Positions 17,858 to 29,593 are shown, counted from the first letter of the stretch. The stretch: 64,000 nt of DNA from Geobacter argillaceus (GCF_007830735.1 NZ_VLLN01000001.1:1-64000); one strand, 5' to 3'. The notes: a model not told the origin generated them from the letters alone. Program-made: numbers and translations.

Positions 17858-18055
17858 TTACATGCCGTAGCGCTTTTTGAAACGCTCGACGCGGCCAGCA
17901 GTATCAATGAGCTTCTGCTTGCCGGTGAAAAACGGATGACAGGCGGAACAGATCTCCGTGTTGATCTCCGGCTTAGTGGAACGGGTCTGGAAGACGTTGC
18001 CGCACAGACACTTCACCGTGACGTCCGTATACTTGGGATGAATTCCCTCTCTCAT
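17858..18055 (-). CDS. rpmE: 50S ribosomal protein L31, zinc-binding type
   Basis: A 65-residue L31 (bL31) starting [16 protein letters not shown]. The zinc-ribbon cysteines are present as C-L-C and C-S-A-C (Cys16, Cys18, Cys37, Cys40), so this is the zinc-containing form and not the YtiA-type paralogue made under zinc shortage. The ATG at 18055 follows an AGGAGG Shine-Dalgarno; a longer upstream reading is rejected. It lies 105 bases after rho, the usual rho-rpmE arrangement, and is followed by a hairpin. Confidence 0.96.
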   Translation of the reverse strand: MREGIHPKYTDVTVKCLCGNVFQTRSTKPEINTEICSACHPFFTGKQKLIDTAGRVERFKKRYGM

Positions 18056-18116
18056 GTGCTTCCTCCTCTTTTCTAACTGGCGCATTGCCATACGTTTTCT
18101 TTGGTCGGAAGCTCAA

Positions 18117-18145
18117 AACGTAACACTTCCAAAATGTTATTGCAA
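18117..18145 (-). promoter_or_regulatory. Possible promoter of rpmE
   Basis: On the minus strand TTGCAA (18140-18145), a 17-base spacer and TACGTT (18117-18122) give a weak sigma70-like promoter in the rho-rpmE gap. The matches to consensus are only moderate, so this is tentative. Confidence 0.3.
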
Positions 18146-18160
18146 GACCTTTTTCCCAGC

Positions 18161-19408
18161 CTACTTGCTCATGGAATCGAGGAAATTCTGGTTCGTTTTG
18201 GCCTCGGAAAGCTTGTCCAGCAGGAACTCCATACTGTCCACCACGTTCATGGGGTGGAGCACCTTGCGCAGTATCCAGATCCGGTTGAGGGAGGACTTCT
18301 CGATAAGGAGCTCTTCCTTCCGGGTGCCGGACTTGTTGATGTCGATGGCCGGGAAAGTCCGCTTCTCCACCAGTTTCCGGTCCAGGTGGACCTCCATATT
18401 GCCGGTCCCCTTGAACTCTTCGAAGATCACCTCGTCCATCTTGCTGCCGGTGTCGATGAGGGCCGAGGCGATGATGGTCAGGGAGCCACCTTCCTCGATA
18501 TTGCGGGCCGCACCGAAAAACCGCTTCGGCTTGTGCAGGGCGTTGGAATCGACGCCTCCGGAGAGAATCTTGCCCGACGGTGGAATGACGGTATTGTACG
18601 CCCGCGCCAGGCGGGTAATGGAGTCGAGCAGGATTACCACGTCCCGCTTGTGCTCCACGAGGCGTTTTGCCTTCTCGATGACCATCTCGGCCACCTGGAT
18701 ATGACGGGAGGCCGGCTCGTCAAAGGTCGAGGAAACCACTTCCCCTTTGACCGAGCGCTGCATGTCGGTCACCTCTTCCGGCCGTTCATCGATGAGGAGC
18801 ACGATGAGGAACACCTCGGGATGATTCTCGGCGATGGAGTTGGCAATGTTCTGGATCAGCATGGTCTTGCCGGTCCGGGGCGGGGCGACGATCAGGCCGC
18901 GCTGTCCCTTGCCGATGGGGGAGACCAGCTCCATGACCCGCATGGACATGTTGTCCGGCGCGCTCTCCAGCTTCAGCTTTTCGTTGGGGTAGAGCGGGGT
19001 GAGGTTGTCGAAGAGCACCTTGTCCCGCGCCACGTCAGGAGATTCGAAGTTGACCGTCTCCACCTTGAGCAGGGCGAAATAGCGCTCCCCCTCTTTGGGA
19101 GGCCTTATCTGGCCGGCCACCGTATCCCCGGTCTGGAGGTTGAAGCGGCGGATCTGGCTGGGGGAGACATAGATGTCGTCCGGCCCCGGCAGGTAGTTGT
19201 AGTCCGGTGAGCGGAGGAAGCCGAAACCGTCCGGCAGGGTCTCCAGCACCCCTTCGCCGAAGATCATGCCGTTCTGTTCGGTCTGGGCGTTGAGGATGGC
19301 GAAGATCAGATCCTGCTTGCGCAGGCTGGAAGACCCTTCGATGTTCAGTTCCCTGGCAATGGATGCCAGTTCATTAATCTTCTTGCCTTTCAGTTCTTGG
19401 AGGTTCAT
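18161..19408 (-). CDS. rho: Transcription termination factor Rho
   Basis: A 415-residue hexameric RNA helicase/ATPase that ends transcription. The N-terminal Rho domain begins [18 protein letters not shown], the cold-shock-like RNA-binding fold follows ([22 protein letters not shown]), then Walker A ([15 protein letters not shown]), Walker B ([18 protein letters not shown]) and the Q/R loops ([11 protein letters not shown]). The promoter found at 19628-19656 implies a long leader of about 210 bases, as expected for a gene that controls its own termination. Confidence 0.98.
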   Translation of the reverse strand: MNLQELKGKKINELASIARELNIEGSSSLRKQDLIFAILNAQTEQNGMIFGEGVLETLPDGFGFLRSPDYNYLPGPDDIYVSPSQIRRFNLQTGDTVAGQIRPPKEGERYFALLKVETVNFESPDVARDKVLFDNLTPLYPNEKLKLESAPDNMSMRVMELVSPIGKGQRGLIVAPPRTGKTMLIQNIANSIAENHPEVFLIVLLIDERPEEVTDMQRSVKGEVVSSTFDEPASRHIQVAEMVIEKAKRLVEHKRDVVILLDSITRLARAYNTVIPPSGKILSGGVDSNALHKPKRFFGAARNIEEGGSLTIIASALIDTGSKMDEVIFEEFKGTGNMEVHLDRKLVEKRTFPAIDINKSGTRKEELLIEKSSLNRIWILRKVLHPMNVVDSMEFLLDKLSEAKTNQNFLDSMSK

Positions 19409-19627
19409 CGATGCTCCTGCATGTGTTTGTTGGACGCAACAATCGGGCGCGGTTATCTCGGATGTATGCTCAAAGTTACGACTGGATTAAGGCATGACGC
19501 GCCGTGGAGAGCGAAACGGGGCTATCGTCTGATTGGTATAAAGAAGTCTTTGGTATGGAAGTCCGGACTTTGTTGGGATGTACGCGATAGAATGAAGTTT
19601 ATCAAGGATAAGTACGAGGATAGTTGT
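19409..19627 (-). other. Long untranslated leader of rho
   Basis: About 210 bases between the proposed promoter and the rho ATG hold no convincing gene. On the minus strand the leader is rich in C and U and poor in G over long stretches, the composition expected of Rho-binding (rut) RNA. E. coli rho is regulated by attenuation in its own leader; the same is inferred here. Short frames in it lack ribosome binding sites. Confidence 0.45.
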
Positions 19628-19656
19628 TTATAATCCGCTCTCGCAGAACTTGTCAA
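19628..19656 (-). promoter_or_regulatory. Sigma70 promoter of rho
   Basis: On the minus strand TTGACA (19651-19656), a 17-base spacer and TTATAA (19628-19633) give a very good sigma70 match pointing towards rho. Confidence 0.7.
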
Positions 19657-21891
<2,235 letters not shown>

Positions 21892-21940
21892 ACGGCCCCG
21901 GGGGCCGGCTTCCGCTGCTCGAATCCAGGATGCTTCGGAC

Positions 21941-21977
21941 AAAAAATGCCCCGATGAAGGAGGGTTATCATCGGGGC
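21941..21977 (-). terminator. Intrinsic terminator pointing leftwards, without an obvious upstream gene
   Basis: GCCCCGATGA (21948-21957) pairs perfectly with TCATCGGGGC (21968-21977), a 10-base-pair stem. The run of six A at 21941-21946 becomes ATTTTTTG on the minus strand, so the signal terminates leftward transcription. The only sequence it could serve is the 200-base gap 21978-22180, in which no protein gene is recognised. Confidence 0.65.
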
Positions 21978-22180
21978 TAGTCGGGAAGACTGTTCATCTT
22001 CCATGTCTCATGATTAGCCAAATGCATGCCAACTACGGGTCACGTAATTTCAACCTGTTGCGTTGCCACCGGGATCGGGATGGCCTGAATTTGAACATCG
22101 GTGCACCGATTTTGATGTCTACTGAAATCCTCTTTGATTTGCACTTTCCCATCTGATCAGGCATAACAAACAGTACCTAC

Positions 22181-23521
22181 ATGGCATCGACCTTTACTAC
22201 AAACCATGCCGGGATGAAGACCCTGCTCCGGGCGCTCAGCTCCCGGAATTACCGGCTCTTCGTTGCCGGTCAAAGTGTTTCCCTGGTCGGCACCTGGATG
22301 CAACAGGTTGCCATGAGCTGGCTGGTATACCGGTTAACCGGCTCTGCCTTCCTGCTCGGAGTTGTCGGCTTTACCAGCCAGATCCCCACGTTACTGCTCT
22401 CTCCCGTCGCCGGGGTACTTGCCGACCGGTGGAATCGGCGGCGTCTGCTCATTGTCACCCAGGCCCTCGCCATGCTCCAGGCAGCATTATTGGCTGCCAC
22501 CGTCCTCACCGGGATTGTCCAGGTCTGGCACATTATCGTCCTGAGCCTGCTCCTCGGCGTCGTCAACGCCTTTGATATCCCGATACGGCAATCCTTTCTC
22601 GTCGAGATGGTTTCCAACCGCGAAGACCTCGGCAACGCCATTGCCCTGAACTCCTCCATGGTAAACGGTGCCCGGCTTATCGGCCCGACCATTGCCGGAC
22701 TCCTGGTCGCTTCAACGGGGGAAGGCGTCTGTTTCATCCTGAACAGCGCCAGCTACCTGGCGGTATTGGTGGCACTGGCCGCCATGCGCCTTGAGCCCGG
22801 TTCTCATCACCGTAAACAGCAACGGCACATCTTTCATGAACTTCGGGAAGGTTTCGACTACGCCTTCGGATTCGGACCAATCAGGAGCATCCTGTTACTG
22901 GTCGCCCTGGTAAGCCTGACAGGGATGCCCTACGCGGTGCTGGTGCCCGTATTCGCCAAGGAGGTTCTCCATGGTGGCGCCCATACCTTCGGCTTTCTCA
23001 TGACAGCGGCGGGATGCGGGGCTTTTGCCGGGACCCTCTACCTCGCCTCCCGCAAGAGCGTCCTCGGGCTCGGCAGGCTGGTTGTCATTGCCACCGTCCT
23101 GTTTGCCGCCGGAATAGCCGCCTTTGCTGTGTCGAGTAATATCCGCCTCTCTTTGGCAGCACTGGTGTTGGCCGGTTTCGGGGCTATGACACTGGTCGCG
23201 TCCTGCAACACGATACTCCAGACCATCCTCGAAGAGGACAAAAGGGGCCGGGTCATGAGCTTCTTCACCGTGGCATTCATCGGGATCGCTCCGTTCGGCA
23301 GCTTCGGCGCCGGGGCCATGGCCGGCACTATCGGCCCCCGGGAGACCCTTCTGTTCGGAGCCGCATGCTGCCTTGCCGGTGCTGCCGTGTTTGCCCGGCA
23401 TCTCCCCCAGATCAGGGAAAAGGTACGGCCGATATACGTCAGGATGGGAATAATCAAGGAGGTTGCCCAGGGGATGGAATCAGCCGCCGAACAGCCGCCA
23501 TTACCGGACTCGCGGGACTGA
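22181..23521 (+). CDS. Major facilitator superfamily transporter (EntS-like exporter)
   Basis: A 446-residue protein with about 12 membrane segments. The N-terminal half has SRNYRLFVAGQSVSLVGTWMQ and the loop 2-3 motif GVLADRWNRRRLL (the MFS motif A, G-x3-D-R-x-x-R-R form), typical of the EntS/YbdA-type MFS branch that exports siderophores or other small molecules. The substrate is unknown. The start is uncertain: ATG at 22181 has no good Shine-Dalgarno, and Met12 (22214) is an alternative. It is a single-gene unit convergent with the cohesin-like lipoprotein gene. Confidence 0.85.
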   Translation: MASTFTTNHAGMKTLLRALSSRNYRLFVAGQSVSLVGTWMQQVAMSWLVYRLTGSAFLLGVVGFTSQIPTLLLSPVAGVLADRWNRRRLLIVTQALAMLQAALLAATVLTGIVQVWHIIVLSLLLGVVNAFDIPIRQSFLVEMVSNREDLGNAIALNSSMVNGARLIGPTIAGLLVASTGEGVCFILNSASYLAVLVALAAMRLEPGSHHRKQQRHIFHELREGFDYAFGFGPIRSILLLVALVSLTGMPYAVLVPVFAKEVLHGGAHTFGFLMTAAGCGAFAGTLYLASRKSVLGLGRLVVIATVLFAAGIAAFAVSSNIRLSLAALVLAGFGAMTLVASCNTILQTILEEDKRGRVMSFFTVAFIGIAPFGSFGAGAMAGTIGPRETLLFGAACCLAGAAVFARHLPQIREKVRPIYVRMGIIKEVAQGMESAAEQPPLPDSRD

Positions 23522-23621
23522 TAGTGACGCGTCAAACCATCTGGGTTCCCCTATCTGCCAGGGACGTGAAGTGGCCGCAGGGGAGCTATCCGCCTCACGG
23601 CTTCGGGCAGTGGCAAACTCC

Positions 23622-24155
23622 TCAGGGCGTAGCCAGCCAACTGAGGGCCGTCGTGACCTTTACCCTGCCGGTCAATATCCTGGTGCTTTTGGTAGCAGGA
23701 TCGTACCCTGCGACCCTCAGTACCGAAAGGGAGGTTTCCAGCGCCTGAAGGGCGTCTGCGCTAACAGCGGCATCGTCCGTCACCCGGCAGGTGAGACGAA
23801 GGAACTCGCCGGTACGATACGCATCGCTGACCGTCCCCATTGAAAGCCGTACCCTGCGCGTGGAAGCAGAGTAGGTACCGTACGCGATGTTCGTCCCCGC
23901 AAGGGCGTTTCCGGAATTGATCGATCCGTTCTCGATCACACCCGATCCCCCGCCGACGGTCGCCACCTCCATCCCCCGGGGGAGTGCCACGGCAAGATCT
24001 ATCCCGCCGATCGGGCTGTCGAGCCTCGATGTGCTCACCGCTGAAAAGGCAATGGTAGCCTTCTTCGCCAGTGGTGGATCGCCTGCCACGCCACCACATC
24101 CCTGCAGGGTAACAGTGGCCAGCAGTCCCACTATGAGACAAGCGCTTCGCTTCAT
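23622..24155 (-). CDS. Cohesin-like lipoprotein
   Basis: A 177-residue protein with a lipoprotein signal (MKRSACLIVGLLATVTLQGC, lipid-accepting Cys20). The mature part is predicted all-beta and reads like a short cohesin domain: G-G-I-D-L-A-V-A-L-P-R-G, a serine/glycine rich middle, R-V-R-L-S-M-G, then G-E-F-L-R-L-T-C-R-V. The start at 24155 follows GGAGG; the GTG 12 bases before it overlaps that site. It lies 27 bases after the dockerin-ending protein on the same strand, suggesting the two bind each other. The cohesin assignment is from pattern, not from a search. Confidence 0.6.
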   Translation of the reverse strand: MKRSACLIVGLLATVTLQGCGGVAGDPPLAKKATIAFSAVSTSRLDSPIGGIDLAVALPRGMEVATVGGGSGVIENGSINSGNALAGTNIAYGTYSASTRRVRLSMGTVSDAYRTGEFLRLTCRVTDDAAVSADALQALETSLSVLRVAGYDPATKSTRILTGRVKVTTALSWLATP

Positions 24156-24182
24156 TTTGACCTCCACGACTGCTTTGATTAA

Positions 24183-27100
24183 TCAGATGGTCAGACCGAG
24201 TGCCATACGCAGGATAACCAGCACATCCTCGACGTCGATCCTGCCATCACCCATCGGGATACCTTCCACCACCGGCGCCACATCCCCCCGCAGCAGCTGT
24301 TCGGCTGTCGGAGCGAGTATCCCGACGGCGATCTTCAACGCAACCAGGCCGTCGATCAACGAGACCGTTTCACCATCCGCAACAGACCCGAGCCGGCTAT
24401 GCAGGAGATTGCGCGTAACCGTGACGCTGCTGCCGCTCCGGTCCACGGCTGTCACCGTGACGGGGTGGCTCCGCTCGCCACCAAGGGTAAATTCCTGGAG
24501 GAAGGCGCCATTCTCCACCGGCGCGGAATAAATCTTGCCATTCACGGCATCGGCGACACTGACCGACACCACGTCGCCTGAGAGTCTCCCGCCTATGGCA
24601 TAGGAGGTCCGGCCGGTGCGGCTGTCGATCGGCGGGGACGTGACCGCCAGGGAAAAGGTGGTGGGCAGGCTATTGATAGTGCGTTTGATGCGGGAGACCC
24701 TGCCGTCGACTGCCGTGGCGATCGCCTCGACAGTATTCAGACCAACGGCCAGTTCCGCGGAGAAACTGAATGAGCCACGATCCATGTCGGCGGCCAGAGG
24801 AGTACCGTTGTTGACGGACCAGGCAACGGTGCTGGTCGGGTCGGTGACGGCCCCGGCGACAGTGATGCGGGCGCCGGTGGTGATGCTTCCGTCAGGGGGG
24901 GTCGAAACCGTCATGCCGGGCGCCGTGGCGTCGAGGACCACGGTACGGGTGAGCACGGTCCGTTGTCCGGCAGTGTCGGTGACGGCCACCGCAATAGAAT
25001 TGCTCCCGGCGACCAGTTGCAGAAGGGCACTGAAGCCACCCCGGGCGTCAAGAAGAACCTCTGTCCCGTTGATGGCAACCGAGCCGATGCCGTTGGGGCT
25101 GCTTGCCGTGCCACTGACGTTGAGGATCGGCGCAGTGGTAACGGCACCATCGCTGAGGGTGGAGAGGAAAACGGTGGGGGAGTCGCTACTGGGAGCAACT
25201 GACAACGGGCGGCTGACGCTGGCTGGTTTCCAGTTGCCGTTCCCCTCCTGGGTGGCACTGATGACGGCAGTGCCGACGCCGGCGATATGTATCCTGCCGT
25301 TGACAATGGTGGCAACGGCTTGGTTGTCGCTGGCGGAGATAACCGGAAGACCCGAAGATGCCGTTGCACCGGGGTCAACGTCGGGGGTGCCGGGAGTTAC
25401 CGGGGCCAGGGGGTGAAAGTCGATCGACTGGGAGCCTTTGCCGACAGTCAGGGTGAAGATCTGTGTCGCATCGGAACCGACGCCGTTGGCAGCGGTAACG
25501 GTCAGGGGGAAGATGCCTGCCGCCTTCGGCGTCCCGGCAATGGTGGCGCTGCCGTTACCGTTATCGGTGACAACAATCCCTCCCGGGAGGGAGCCCCCTA
25601 TGGTCAGCGCCGGCACGGGATTGCCGATGGCAGCGATGGTGAAGGTCCCGACGGAGCCGTAGGTCAGCATCGTAGCGGCCGCGCTGGTTAAGACCGGGAC
25701 CAGGACGGTTGTCACCCCCATGCTGTTGGAATTGGCACTGGCCCCCCCGGCGTTGTAGGCCCGCACCCGGAAATAGTACGGCCTGCCGCCGGTGACGCCG
25801 GTGACCGGAAAGGCCGTGATCGAGCCAACGTCCAGATCGCTGTAGCTGGTGACAGGAACAGTGAAACCCGGGTCCTCCGCCACGTCGAGGCGGTACCCCA
25901 CCGCACCGGCAGAGGCGTTCCACCTGGCAGAGAAACCGGTCTGGGCCACGGGATCGGCAGCAACGGCAACCGGGGGAGCGGGCGGGAAGACGAAACGCCA
26001 GTTCATACTATTGCCCGTATCAAGGCTGCCGGTGCCGGCGGCATCGATGATGACGGGATTGATATTCCTCGCATCCTGCACGTCCAGATACGCGAGCGTG
26101 CGGCCACCTCGGGGGTCGATCCGCCACTGGGTTCCGGGGGCCGAGGAGCGGAGCGAAAGAAGCCCTCCCGCCACCCCCTGCAGACTCAGCATGCCGGCAA
26201 TGGTCTGGGTCTCCCCTGCCGGAAAGGTCAGGGTGGCCGCGCCAGTGCCGATCTTTGTCAGATTTTGGAACGTGCTGGAGCCGGAGATAGCCTGATTGGC
26301 GCCATTCAGGAGGACTGTGCCGCTGTTGTGGACAAATGCGCCGTTGTTTGTGAAGTTGCCGGCCACGGAAAGGGTGCCGGCCGGAGCGGTCAGGCTGCTG
26401 CCGGTGGCAATGGTCAGGTCGGTGAGGGAGATGTCCCGCTGCAGAGTGATGCCGGCCGGGTTGCTGACGACAACGCCCTGCCCGGGGGCAAAGGTCAGGA
26501 CGCCGTCACCACCGACGCTCTGTGCCACCGTGCCGCCCAGGGTAAGGGTGGCCGGCACGGCGGGGTTGAAGTTGAGTGTTCCCCCGGCTGCAACCGCGAT
26601 GTTTCCCCTGATCGTCATCGGTCCGGACAGGACCGTATTCAGCGTGCCGCTCGTGATCGTGAGGTCGTTCATGAAGCAGGGGCCGGTGCCTGAGCCCCCA
26701 TTAACCGCAGCGGAAACTTTCAGTTCGAAATTCCCGTAGCTCCGCCCGGAGAGCGAGGGAGACGAATTCTGTTCGTGACGGTACAGACTGCCGTCCTGGA
26801 ATACTACCTTGGACGCGGGCTGGCCCAACTTGAACGGGTTGGAACCGGCCCGGGAGACAAATGTCGAGCCTGTCGCAAAGATGACCGTCTCAGGGGTCGT
26901 GCTGATATCAAAGGCGGAGCCGGTGCAAAGGGGGGCCTGGATCAGGGTGGCACCCGACATGAATCTGATGGCGCCGGCATCCCGTGCATCCAGTTTGTGG
27001 GAAGCTCCCGCCAAGGTCATGCTGCCGCTAACACTCCCCGTTGCCCCGCTTTCCAGCATGATCTTGATTGCCTTGCTGCCGCCGAGATTCAGGCTCGATC

Positions 27101-27512
27101 CCGCGGAAACATCCAGATCGGTCCCGGCACCGCCAGTAATGGTCACGATCCGGATAGTCCCCGCCTCAAGGGTCACAACGGTACCGTTGCTTATGAGAAG
27201 CTGGCCGCAGATTTCATCCGGGAGATTTGTGGCCGTAACCGTCCCCCCGCCGCTGAACCGGAGGATGTCGTCGGCTGCCGGCACCGAACGGGGCGGATTC
27301 CAGCTTGCCGCGGCCTGCCAGTCACCGGTTGCGCCGCCGTTCCAGACATAGGTTGCTGCAGAGTGTGCCACGGTCGGAAAGATCGTTCCCGTAAGCACGA
27401 CTGCCAGGAACATGAGCGGTATGGCCAGGGAATGATCACGTTTCATCCGATTGATCCCCTGCCGGGTCGAGACTCCCTGGAGCCAGCTCCCGGTGAACTT
27501 TTTCCACATCAT
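24183..27512 (-). CDS. Secreted multidomain protein with C-terminal dockerin-like repeat
   Basis: About 1109 residues. After an extended basic N-terminus comes a signal sequence ending near AHSA (residue about 54). Residues about 55-490 are low-complexity beta-helix-like repeats with many T-L-x-G and N-x-G turns. Then a fibronectin type III domain (about 510-600), putative Ig/cadherin-like domains (600-780), two glucodextranase-B-like beta domains (780-980) and, in the last 65 residues, two helix-type calcium motifs (ADGETVSLIDGLVALKIA and MGDGRIDVEDVLVILRMA) that look like a duplicated dockerin. Start ATG at 27512 has AAGGAGG eight bases upstream. No enzyme domain was recognised; probably a surface adhesin or matrix component. 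Confidence 0.7.
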   Translation of the reverse strand: MMWKKFTGSWLQGVSTRQGINRMKRDHSLAIPLMFLAVVLTGTIFPTVAHSAATYVWNGGATGDWQAAASWNPPRSVPAADDILRFSGGGTVTATNLPDEICGQLLISNGTVVTLEAGTIRIVTITGGAGTDLDVSAGSSLNLGGSKAIKIMLESGATGSVSGSMTLAGASHKLDARDAGAIRFMSGATLIQAPLCTGSAFDISTTPETVIFATGSTFVSRAGSNPFKLGQPASKVVFQDGSLYRHEQNSSPSLSGRSYGNFELKVSAAVNGGSGTGPCFMNDLTITSGTLNTVLSGPMTIRGNIAVAAGGTLNFNPAVPATLTLGGTVAQSVGGDGVLTFAPGQGVVVSNPAGITLQRDISLTDLTIATGSSLTAPAGTLSVAGNFTNNGAFVHNSGTVLLNGANQAISGSSTFQNLTKIGTGAATLTFPAGETQTIAGMLSLQGVAGGLLSLRSSAPGTQWRIDPRGGRTLAYLDVQDARNINPVIIDAAGTGSLDTGNSMNWRFVFPPAPPVAVAADPVAQTGFSARWNASAGAVGYRLDVAEDPGFTVPVTSYSDLDVGSITAFPVTGVTGGRPYYFRVRAYNAGGASANSNSMGVTTVLVPVLTSAAATMLTYGSVGTFTIAAIGNPVPALTIGGSLPGGIVVTDNGNGSATIAGTPKAAGIFPLTVTAANGVGSDATQIFTLTVGKGSQSIDFHPLAPVTPGTPDVDPGATASSGLPVISASDNQAVATIVNGRIHIAGVGTAVISATQEGNGNWKPASVSRPLSVAPSSDSPTVFLSTLSDGAVTTAPILNVSGTASSPNGIGSVAINGTEVLLDARGGFSALLQLVAGSNSIAVAVTDTAGQRTVLTRTVVLDATAPGMTVSTPPDGSITTGARITVAGAVTDPTSTVAWSVNNGTPLAADMDRGSFSFSAELAVGLNTVEAIATAVDGRVSRIKRTINSLPTTFSLAVTSPPIDSRTGRTSYAIGGRLSGDVVSVSVADAVNGKIYSAPVENGAFLQEFTLGGERSHPVTVTAVDRSGSSVTVTRNLLHSRLGSVADGETVSLIDGLVALKIAVGILAPTAEQLLRGDVAPVVEGIPMGDGRIDVEDVLVILRMALGLTI

Positions 27513-27750
27513 TCGCGGCGCCTCCTTGCCAGGCTTCTTAAGCAAAAACAAATGTACCTCAATTTAATAACACGGCAAACAGTTGGCACCAACGCGCGAT
27601 CAATGGCATCACGTTACCAGCCTGTACCGGAAACGTTTTCTCTCTTTCAGCTTGACACTGCGTTAATGATAAAGCACGCTTCCGCCGGGTGAACGGAATT
27701 CATATCTCATAATCTGCTTGCCTGTCGGCTAGACGGAGAGGGAAACCAGC

Positions 27751-28026
27751 ATGAACAAAAGGGTGCACATCATCGTTTTCGGCCTGGTTCAGGGAGTGGC
27801 CTTCCGCCACCACACAAGGAAGACTGCCCAGCAACTCGGCGTTTCGGGGTGGGTCCGCAACCTGGCCGACGGCTCGGTGGAGGGATGTTTCGAAGGGGAA
27901 GCAACCGCGGTCGACGCCGCGGTAGACTGGTGCAAAAACGGTCCGGACAGTGCGCGGGTGGACCGGCTGGAACTGAAGGAAGAGCCGTTTAGCGGCGAAT
28001 TCGAGGGGTTCCGGATAATTTTCTGA
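27751..28026 (+). CDS. acyP: Acylphosphatase
   Basis: A 91-residue acylphosphatase that hydrolyses acyl phosphates such as 1,3-bisphosphoglycerate and acetyl phosphate. The catalytic signature is present: GLVQGVAFRHHTRK with Arg19, and GWVRNLADGSVE with Asn37. Full length for the family. GGAGAGG lies upstream of the ATG. The next gene, 101 bases on and co-directional, encodes GAPDH, whose product is the classical acylphosphatase substrate 1,3-bisphosphoglycerate. Confidence 0.93.
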   Translation: MNKRVHIIVFGLVQGVAFRHHTRKTAQQLGVSGWVRNLADGSVEGCFEGEATAVDAAVDWCKNGPDSARVDRLELKEEPFSGEFEGFRIIF

Positions 28027-28127
28027 CCATCGCGGTTTATTGTTTTGTTGAAAAAAACCGCGTTTTCGATTAGTCTGCTTTAGTTTGGCTAAAATGCCAC
28101 GGCAACTTTCTTTGAAAGGACTACGGA

Positions 28128-29573
28128 ATGGACGTCAAAAAGCAAGGGGTCTACCTGAAGGACTGGCAGGGTCTGGCAGAATGCGCCGAGCGGATGCTAC
28201 CGCTGATCGGCCATCTCTATCGGGACAATAACATTGTTACCACGGTCTTTGGCCGTCCGCTCGTCAACAGCACCACTATCGACATTCTCAAGGCGCACCG
28301 TTTTGCGCGGTTGATCCTCGATCACGAGCTTTCCGTACTTGACACCTTCCCGATCCTCGAAGAGATGGCAAAACTCGATCTCGCCCCGGCACGGATCGAC
28401 ATCGGCAAACTCATCACCCGTTATCAGGCACAAGGCAGCGCAACCAGCGTTGCCGATTTCGTCCGCCAGGAACTGGCCGCTATCAACACCGGCCGTGCCC
28501 CGGTCCTGGACGAACCGCAGGACGTTGTTCTCTACGGATTCGGCCGGATCGGTCGCCTGTTGGCCCGCCTCCTGGTCGAAAAGTCGGGAAGCGGCGAGAA
28601 ACTGCGGCTGCGGGCCGCCGTGGTACGCAAGGCCGGGGATGACGACCTGGTCAAGCGCGCCAGCCTGCTGCGCCGGGATTCTGTCCACGGCCATTTCAAC
28701 GGCATCATCACCATTGACGAGGAAGAGAACGCCATCATCGCCAACGGCAACATGATCCGGATCATTTACTCCGATGCCCCGGAAAACGTGGACTACACCC
28801 AGTACGGCATAACCAATGCCATCCTGATCGACAATACCGGCAAGTGGCGCGATCGCGAAGGGCTTGGCCGGCACCTCAAGGCGCAGGGGATCTCCAAGGT
28901 GGTCCTTACCGCCCCGGGTAAGGGTGATGTCCCCAACGTCGTCTCCGGCGTGAACAACGAACTGATCACCAGGGAAGAGCAGATTTTCTCCGCTGCCAGT
29001 TGCACCACCAATGCCATCGTGCCGGTGCTCAAGGCGGTCAACGACCGGTTCGGCATCGCCAGCGGTCATGTGGAGACCTGCCATTCCTACACCAACGACC
29101 AGAACCTGATCGACAACTACCACAAGAACAACCGCCGTGGCCGAAGCGCCCCGTTGAACATGGTCATCACCGAGACCGGCGCCGCCAAGGCCGTGGCCAA
29201 GGTCCTTCCCGAACTAACCGGCAAGCTGACCGGCAACGCCATCCGGGTACCCACCCCCAACGTCTCCCTGGCGATCCTCAACCTGGAACTCTCCCGGCCG
29301 ACCGAGGTCAAGGAGCTGAACGAGTACCTGCGCGACATGTCACTCGACTCGCCCCTGCAGAACCAGATCGACTACACCAACTCGCCGGAGGTGGTATCCA
29401 GTGACTTCGTCGGCTCCCGCCACGCCTGTGTGGTCGACTCCCTGGCGACCATCACCCAGGGGAGCCGCTGCGTTCTCTACGTCTGGTACGACAACGAATT
29501 CGGTTACAGCTGCCAGGTGGTCCGGATGGTCCAGAAGATGGCCGGACTGGAACTCCCCTGCCTGCCGAGCTGA
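28128..29573 (+). CDS. gap: Glyceraldehyde-3-phosphate dehydrogenase, long form
   Basis: A 481-residue phosphorylating GAPDH, about 140 residues longer than the usual 335. The extra part is N-terminal (residues 1-130), helical, and of unknown role. The NAD-binding fold begins at VVLYGFGRIGRLLARLL, and the catalytic Cys292 is in SAASCTTNAIVP. Other landmarks: N-N-R-R-G-R-S-A-P-L-N-M and the C-terminal W-Y-D-N-E-F-G-Y-S. Such long GAPDHs occur beside normal ones in several Proteobacteria; whether another gap exists outside the window is not known. A strong hairpin terminator follows. Confidence 0.92.
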   Translation: MDVKKQGVYLKDWQGLAECAERMLPLIGHLYRDNNIVTTVFGRPLVNSTTIDILKAHRFARLILDHELSVLDTFPILEEMAKLDLAPARIDIGKLITRYQAQGSATSVADFVRQELAAINTGRAPVLDEPQDVVLYGFGRIGRLLARLLVEKSGSGEKLRLRAAVVRKAGDDDLVKRASLLRRDSVHGHFNGIITIDEEENAIIANGNMIRIIYSDAPENVDYTQYGITNAILIDNTGKWRDREGLGRHLKAQGISKVVLTAPGKGDVPNVVSGVNNELITREEQIFSAASCTTNAIVPVLKAVNDRFGIASGHVETCHSYTNDQNLIDNYHKNNRRGRSAPLNMVITETGAAKAVAKVLPELTGKLTGNAIRVPTPNVSLAILNLELSRPTEVKELNEYLRDMSLDSPLQNQIDYTNSPEVVSSDFVGSRHACVVDSLATITQGSRCVLYVWYDNEFGYSCQVVRMVQKMAGLELPCLPS

Positions 29574-29593
29574 TCTGTTTCAGTTCCCCAAAA

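Noticed and set aside
21941-21977. Hairpin as the terminator of ligA
   Set aside because: The U-run is on the minus strand only; on the plus strand the stem is followed by TAGTCGGG.
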